From Desulfobacteraceae bacterium (lineage in GTDB: Bacteria; Desulfobacterota; Desulfobacteria; Desulfobacterales; Desulfosalsimonadaceae), in NCBI GenBank assembly GCA_003599885.1, contig QZKW01000025.1, forward strand, positions 1-39,364: a stretch of 39,364 nt of DNA, read 5' to 3'. Position numbers and translations under genes: made by a program. The notes beneath the pieces are model-generated. The model ran no database searches and had not been told where the DNA came from. It worked only from the letters and a program-made list of their open reading frames with translations. The first letter of the stretch is position 1, and each line of letters starts with the position of its first letter. Of the stretch, positions 35,537 to 39,364 are shown in pieces.

Positions 35537-36474
35537 GCGCGAAAACACCCAGCAAACTAGAAAAGGTCATGGCAGCAGGACATATCGGCGTCACCTCCGA
35601 ATGCGGCCCTCCCCGCGGCACCGACCCGGAAGAAGTCAGAAAAAAAGGAATGCTCTTAAAAGACCATGTGGACGCCGTGAACGTGACGGACAACCAGACA
35701 TCGGTCACCCGCATGTCAAGCCTTGCCGCCTGCATCCATCTCAAGCTCATGGGCATTGAGCCGGTGCTCCAGATGGTGACCCGGGACCGGAACCGCATCG
35801 CCCTGCAGAGTGACATCCTGGGGGCCGCCTCCTTTGACGTTTTCAATCTGCTCTGCCTGTCCGGCGACCACCAGAGTTTCGGCGACAACCCCAAAGGCCA
35901 GAACGTCCATGATCTGGATTCCATGCAGCTTGTCCAGACCGTCCGCCTGATGCGGGATGAAGGAAAATTTCTGGGTGGGGCCGATATTCACCGGCCCCCG
36001 AAGATGTTTGTGGGGGCTGCCGCCAACCCCTTTGCCGACCCCTTTGAAATCCGGGTGCCGAGACTGGCCAAAAAAATCGCCTGCGGTGCGGAGTTCATTC
36101 AGACCCAGTGCATTTATAACCTGGACAAATTTGAAGAATGGATGAAACTCGTCCGGGACCGCGGACTCCATGAAAAAGTCTATATCATGGCCGGGGTGAC
36201 CCCCCTGAAATCCGCCGGCATGGCCAAGTTCATGAAAAACAAGGTGCCCGGCATGGATGTGCCGGATGATGTGATCAAGCGCATGGCCGGGGTTCCCAAG
36301 GAACAGCAGCCCGAGGAAGGCATCAATATCTGCGTGGAAACCATCGAGCGCCTGAAGGCGGTTGAAGGCGTAAAAGGGTTCCATATCATGGCCATTGAAT
36401 GGGAGGAAAAGGTGCCGGGCATTGTGGAGCGGGCCGGATTGTATCCAAGACCGGAAATTGGGACCGAAAATTGA
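35533..36474 (+). CDS. metF: Methylenetetrahydrofolate reductase MetF (copy 2)
   Basis: 313 aa. MetF-family flavoenzyme of the methyl branch of the Wood-Ljungdahl pathway. Motifs: GVTSECGPPRGTDP (~19-32, catalytic Glu), NVTDNQTSVTRMSSLA (~50-65), [16 protein letters not shown] (~78-93), LCLSGDHQSFGDNP (~101-114), GAEFIQTQCIYNLDKFE (~184-200) and IMAGVTPLKSAGMAKFM (~218-234). Start overlaps metV by 4 bp. Compared with the copy at 28995 it retains the FxQTQ motif, and is the better candidate for the canonical reductase. Together with MetV, HdrA and MvhD it resembles the MetFV-Hdr-MvhD set described in acetogens. Confidence 0.92.
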   Translation: MSAKTPSKLEKVMAAGHIGVTSECGPPRGTDPEEVRKKGMLLKDHVDAVNVTDNQTSVTRMSSLAACIHLKLMGIEPVLQMVTRDRNRIALQSDILGAASFDVFNLLCLSGDHQSFGDNPKGQNVHDLDSMQLVQTVRLMRDEGKFLGGADIHRPPKMFVGAAANPFADPFEIRVPRLAKKIACGAEFIQTQCIYNLDKFEEWMKLVRDRGLHEKVYIMAGVTPLKSAGMAKFMKNKVPGMDVPDDVIKRMAGVPKEQQPEEGINICVETIERLKAVEGVKGFHIMAIEWEEKVPGIVERAGLYPRPEIGTEN

Positions 36475-36548
36475 TTGATTTTAGGATTCCGCTTCAATAC
36501 AATAACTAAAAAAATGGTTTTTAAAATCGGTTTTCGGTTTTGCAATAG

Positions 36549-36566
36549 GTTGCATGCAGATGCAAC
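36549..36566 (+). promoter_or_regulatory. Hairpin upstream of CheY-like gene
   Basis: Perfect 7-bp stem GTTGCAT / ATGCAAC with loop GCAG, about 20 nt before the Shine-Dalgarno of the receiver gene. No T-run, so not a terminator; could be an operator or mRNA element. Confidence 0.3.
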
Positions 36567-36598
36567 TCACCTGATTGGATGATGAAAAGGAGAATAAA

Positions 36599-36988
36599 AT
36601 GAGCGAAAAAAAGAGAATTCTTGTGGTCGATGATGAGCCGGATTTCGTCTCCATTGTTAAGAAAAATCTTGAAAAAGCAGGTTATGCGGTCGAAGTGGCC
36701 TATGACGGCGTGGAAGGCATCAAAAAAGTGAAAGCCAATCCGCCGGACGCGATTGTTCTGGATGTCATGATGCCGGAAAAAGACGGCTACAAGGTTTGTT
36801 CGGAACTAAAAGCGGACAAAAATTATCAGGACATTCCCATCCTGCTCCTGACCGCTGTGGCGGACCATGTCAGCTCCACCCGTTATTCCCATTATGACGG
36901 AATGAGCACGGAAGCAGACGATTATCTGCCCAAACCGGCTTCTGCGGATGATATTCTGGATTCCGTACAAAGCCTGCTGAAAAAGTAA
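36599..36988 (+). CDS. CheY-like single-domain response regulator
   Basis: 129 aa from ATG at 36599 with AAGGAG 7 nt upstream (an in-frame TTG at 36575 would add eight residues). A lone receiver domain: the acidic pair DDEPD (~11-15), phospho-acceptor Asp in IVLDVMMPEKDGY (~55), Thr/Ser switch in LLLTAV (~85) and the conserved Lys in YLPKPAS (~112). No output domain. A short insertion (SSTRYSHYDGMSTEA, ~93-107) precedes the Lys motif. It follows metF2 by 124 bp in the same direction and is closed by a strong terminator; no kinase is nearby, so its partner is unknown. Confidence 0.92.
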   Translation: MSEKKRILVVDDEPDFVSIVKKNLEKAGYAVEVAYDGVEGIKKVKANPPDAIVLDVMMPEKDGYKVCSELKADKNYQDIPILLLTAVADHVSSTRYSHYDGMSTEADDYLPKPASADDILDSVQSLLKK

Positions 36989-37019
36989 ACGAATCATCAA
37001 CCCTCATTTCTGATCACCC

Positions 37020-37076
37020 GGAACCGCTGAAACAACCGCTCACTGGCAGCGACCGTTCAGCGGTTCCGCTGTTTTT
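37020..37076 (+). terminator. Rho-independent terminator after CheY-like gene
   Basis: Perfect 12-bp stem GGAACCGCTGAA / TTCAGCGGTTCC around a 24-nt loop, followed by GCTGTTTTTC. About 30 nt after the receiver stop; ends the metF-hdrA cluster. Confidence 0.8.
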
Positions 37077-37118
37077 CTGCGCGCATCGATCGTTTCCCCC
37101 AAAAAGGATGGACCCATT

Positions 37119-37991
37119 TTGCCCGGAAAAAGCCATCATTTCACACTGGAACAGTCTTCATACGGTAAACAGCACCTGGTCTTCTGCATCTTAAGCGATG
37201 AACGGGTGTATTCCTCCAAGTCCCCGGAAGTCTTCACTCAAGTCATGAAACGTGCCGGCATCAACGGCACCTATGTCCCCTTTATGGTTCATCCAGAAAG
37301 AATCGGAGAGGCCATGATGAGCCTGAGGGCCTTAAACATCGCCGGCGCCAACGTTGCCGTCCCCTACAAGGAAACCATCGCCCCCTATATGGATTCCGTC
37401 TCCGAAAGCGCGGAGATCATCGGGGCCATCAACACCATCGCCCGCAACAAGGACAAGCTCAAAGGCTACAATACCAACGCCATCGGCCTGATGGACGCTT
37501 TAGATGAAATTGGGTTCAATCCGGCGGGAAAAACCGCGCTGATTCTGGGCGCCGGGGGTGCCGCCAAAGCCGCCGCCTTTGTCCTGAAATGGCTGAAAGC
37601 CGATAAAATATTGGTGGCCAGCCGCAGCGAGTCCAGGGCAAGGCAGGTGGCGGTCCGTTCCGGCGGCGAATTTCTGCTCCTGGACGACCTGCTGAACCAC
37701 AAAATTCCCATCCACATGCTCTTCAACGCCACCACCGCCTCCAGCACCGAAGAATCGCCGGAACTGGCGGACATCGCTTCCAAATTAACGCTTCCGGACT
37801 GCGAACTGATTTTTGATTTAAATTATGGCAGGGTCCAGAATTTCTGGCAGGACAAGGCGCAGGAAAACGGCATCCTTTTCAGAGATGGTCTGCTCACCCT
37901 GGTGCATCAGGCCAGAAACAGCCTGTCGCTCTGGACGGGGCTGGATATTGAAACGGATGAGTTCCGGAAGGCATTGGAAGCGGCGGTTTAA
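37119..37991 (+). CDS. Shikimate dehydrogenase-family protein (AroE-like) with altered active site
   Basis: 290 aa from TTG at 37119 (AAGGATGG upstream); the next in-frame ATG is internal to the substrate domain. AroE reduces 3-dehydroshikimate with NADPH. Conserved: SSKSPEVF (~33-40, shikimate-binding Ser), GANVAVPYKE (~87-96) with the catalytic Lys, GAINTIA, the NADP-binding GAGGAAKAAAF (~143-153), and a C-terminal QAR-x5-WTG. The catalytic Asp of the family NTDxxG motif is Asn here (YNTNAIG, ~108-114), and the usual NVTxP is NVAVP. It may be a paralogue with another substrate or a much slower enzyme. No other aromatic pathway gene is nearby. Confidence 0.82.
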   Translation: MPGKSHHFTLEQSSYGKQHLVFCILSDERVYSSKSPEVFTQVMKRAGINGTYVPFMVHPERIGEAMMSLRALNIAGANVAVPYKETIAPYMDSVSESAEIIGAINTIARNKDKLKGYNTNAIGLMDALDEIGFNPAGKTALILGAGGAAKAAAFVLKWLKADKILVASRSESRARQVAVRSGGEFLLLDDLLNHKIPIHMLFNATTASSTEESPELADIASKLTLPDCELIFDLNYGRVQNFWQDKAQENGILFRDGLLTLVHQARNSLSLWTGLDIETDEFRKALEAAV

Positions 37992-38097
37992 CGAATCAGG
38001 TGGGTAGACTGTAGGGGTTTAGGCTGTAGATAAAAAATTAAAAATTGAAATGCGCGGGGTCTCCCGGTAAAATTGCCGGAAAAATAAAAACCGGATA

Positions 38098-38127
38098 TTG
38101 ACGGGCAATAATGGATATGCATATCAT
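38098..38127 (+). promoter_or_regulatory. Promoter candidate for the NucS-like gene
   Basis: TTGACG (38098-38103), 18-nt spacer, TATCAT (38122-38127, 5 of 6 matches). Predicted leader of about 45 nt to the ATG at 38178. Confidence 0.5.
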
Positions 38128-38177
38128 GAACTTCGTTTGTTGGCCGACAACGACAAAACCATTGATGGAAGACGAAT

Positions 38178-39239
38178 ATGTATAGAGTCGATATCCAGAA
38201 CAAGAAACTGATTGAGATTCCCACAGCATCCTACAGTGAACTCAACCTGAGGGAGCGTTTTGACATCCAAGAGTGGATAGCAGACACACCCGAAATACTT
38301 GGCGAGTCGCTACTGATAATTGCGAAGGAACTGGTGCTTCCGTCTGGCCGCCGTCTCGATTTGCTTGCGGTGGATAAAGAGGGGGCATTAGCCATCATCG
38401 AATTAAAACGAGATAATTCTGGTGCTGATGTCGAGTGGCAGGCAATCAAGTATGCTTCTTACTGTTCCAGTTTCTCGGACGACGAAATCTACAAACATTT
38501 CGCGGAATATCTTGGTACGGACAGCGACGATGCTCAGGTCAAAATTGAGGGTTTTATTAACTGTGAACCAGAATACCTGAACCAACGTCAAAGGATACTT
38601 TTGGTTGCAAAAGAATTTCACTCCGAGGTTATCTCTGCTGTGCTGTGGCTTCGCGAGTCAGAGATAGATATCGAATGTATCCGGTTGACCCCCTATTCCG
38701 ATCAGAAGGGTGAACTTTTTATTAATCCCGAGATAATTATTCCGCTCCCGGAAGCAAAAGACTACATCCAGAAAAAAGAAAGCAAACAGAAAGAACAGAA
38801 ACAACCAGGCAAAAGTTCGTTTTCACTTGAAAAATCGAACTTGGAACCAGCCGAATTAAAAGATCGGATTGTTGAATCGCTTACCCGCCCCAGCGATCTT
38901 ACTCCGCGTTTCCGAGCTTTCTTAGAGATAATTAGCCAAGAGGATAGAAGCTACAACCGAGATGAAGTAAAGCAAGGGCTGTCTGAGGCTGGCGTCGGGA
39001 ACGATATCGGCCAAAGTGGTCGATATCTTAGCAACATCTCTCAATTTCTGACCAAGAAATCAAATCCGCACCTCCGGCAGGCAATCGAATTTGAGACAGG
39101 TGGAACCCATGGTGAGACAAAGGACAATTACCATGTTATTTCCGGATATCGTGACTTAATTCAACAGGCCTTGGAAGAGACGTCACGAGAAGTATCAAAA
39201 GAACCCCAGACCAGCAAGTTGGTCCAGCCGGCCTCTTAA
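38178..39239 (+). CDS. PD-(D/E)XK nuclease-fold protein, NucS/DUF91-like
   Basis: 353 aa. The N-terminal half (~20-190) has a RecB/NucS-type nuclease core: GRRLDLLAVD (~56-65) supplies the Asp and ALAIIELKRDNSG (~69-81) the E-x-K, followed by a helix WQAIKYASYC (~86). The C-terminal part (~195-353) is a charged linker rich in Lys/Glu/Gln (EAKDYIQKKESKQKEQKQ) and then a helical region of unknown family. GGAAG lies 9 nt upstream of the ATG. Its codon choice looks less GC-biased than the neighbouring metabolic genes, which may mean later acquisition. DNA repair or defence are both possible; no partner genes are visible. Confidence 0.65.
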   Translation: MYRVDIQNKKLIEIPTASYSELNLRERFDIQEWIADTPEILGESLLIIAKELVLPSGRRLDLLAVDKEGALAIIELKRDNSGADVEWQAIKYASYCSSFSDDEIYKHFAEYLGTDSDDAQVKIEGFINCEPEYLNQRQRILLVAKEFHSEVISAVLWLRESEIDIECIRLTPYSDQKGELFINPEIIIPLPEAKDYIQKKESKQKEQKQPGKSSFSLEKSNLEPAELKDRIVESLTRPSDLTPRFRAFLEIISQEDRSYNRDEVKQGLSEAGVGNDIGQSGRYLSNISQFLTKKSNPHLRQAIEFETGGTHGETKDNYHVISGYRDLIQQALEETSREVSKEPQTSKLVQPAS

Positions 39240-39364
39240 ATTCGGAGCAGAGTCACAGAGTCAGAGGTCACCCATTAAAAGTCCGGGTCAAGAGAAAAAA
39301 GCACCCCCATGCAAAAAAAATACTATTTTTTGCTCTTAACTCCCTGCTGAATCGATTCCTCACC
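39240..39364. other. Terminal intergenic stretch with AT-rich hairpin
   Basis: No gene is visible up to the window end. GCAAAAAA / TTTTTTGC (39309-39331) can form an 8-bp hairpin and may terminate transcription from the NucS-like gene, although it is AT-rich and about 70 nt after its stop. Confidence 0.3.

Noticed and set aside
1-39364. CRISPR arrays, insertion sequences, tRNA genes
   Set aside because: No regularly spaced short repeats, transposase-like frames or tRNA cloverleaf sequences were seen on either strand by eye.

Overview
The window looks like a chromosomal stretch of a Gram-negative, anaerobic, sulfate-reducer-like deltaproteobacterium (Desulfobacterota, most like Desulfobacterales). 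The reasons are a 16S rRNA 5' end of deltaproteobacterial type, lipid A acyltransferases, and a hdrA-mvhD-metV-metF cluster typical of organisms running the methyl branch of the Wood-Ljungdahl pathway. In that cluster two genes carry in-frame UGA codons exactly where relatives have cysteine, so the host very probably makes selenoproteins. No mobile element, tRNA or CRISPR array was seen.

Layout. 1-60: 5' end of a 16S rRNA gene (minus strand), with tandem promoter candidates and a boxA-like site up to about 400. 620-8655 (minus): guaB, dnaE, a DegT/DnrJ-type aminotransferase, bioF and bioD, closely spaced. 8807-9415 (plus): a YciO/Sua5-family gene. 9425-15223 (minus): lpxL-type acyltransferase, hisC, cmk, rpsA, sppA. 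15476-23847 (plus): an MFS transporter, a DUF374 acyltransferase, a TesB-like thioesterase, a cyclophilin, a DUF1015 protein, panC, metK and apbE. 23958-28524 (minus): two tandem paralogous genes for large secreted multidomain (PKD/Fn3) proteins. 28995-36988 (plus): metF-like, hdrA fusion, mvhD, metV, metF and a CheY-like receiver. 37119-39239 (plus): an AroE-like protein and a NucS-like nuclease-fold protein.

The main discovery candidate is the pair of secreted PKD proteins. As plain open reading frames both lack a signal peptide. Read through one UGA, each gains an in-frame signal peptide, a Shine-Dalgarno sequence and a promoter, and in both the UGA is codon 36, just after the predicted signal peptidase site. 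Eleven nucleotides after each UGA lies a 6-bp hairpin with a 7-nt loop starting CGUG, in the position of a bacterial SECIS element; its closing pair differs between the copies as A-U versus G-C. I infer a previously unrecognised family of exported selenoproteins with Sec near the mature N-terminus and, at the C-terminus, a Gly-rich Cys-Phe-Ile tail. In one copy that tail has been shifted out of frame. Both copies also contain a rhodanese-like domain whose catalytic Cys is replaced by Asp.

The energy-metabolism cluster encodes a flavin/iron-sulfur electron-transfer module (HdrA-GltD-HdrA fusion plus MvhD) next to MetV and two divergent MetF proteins, which suggests electron transfer linked to methylene-tetrahydrofolate reduction or its reverse.
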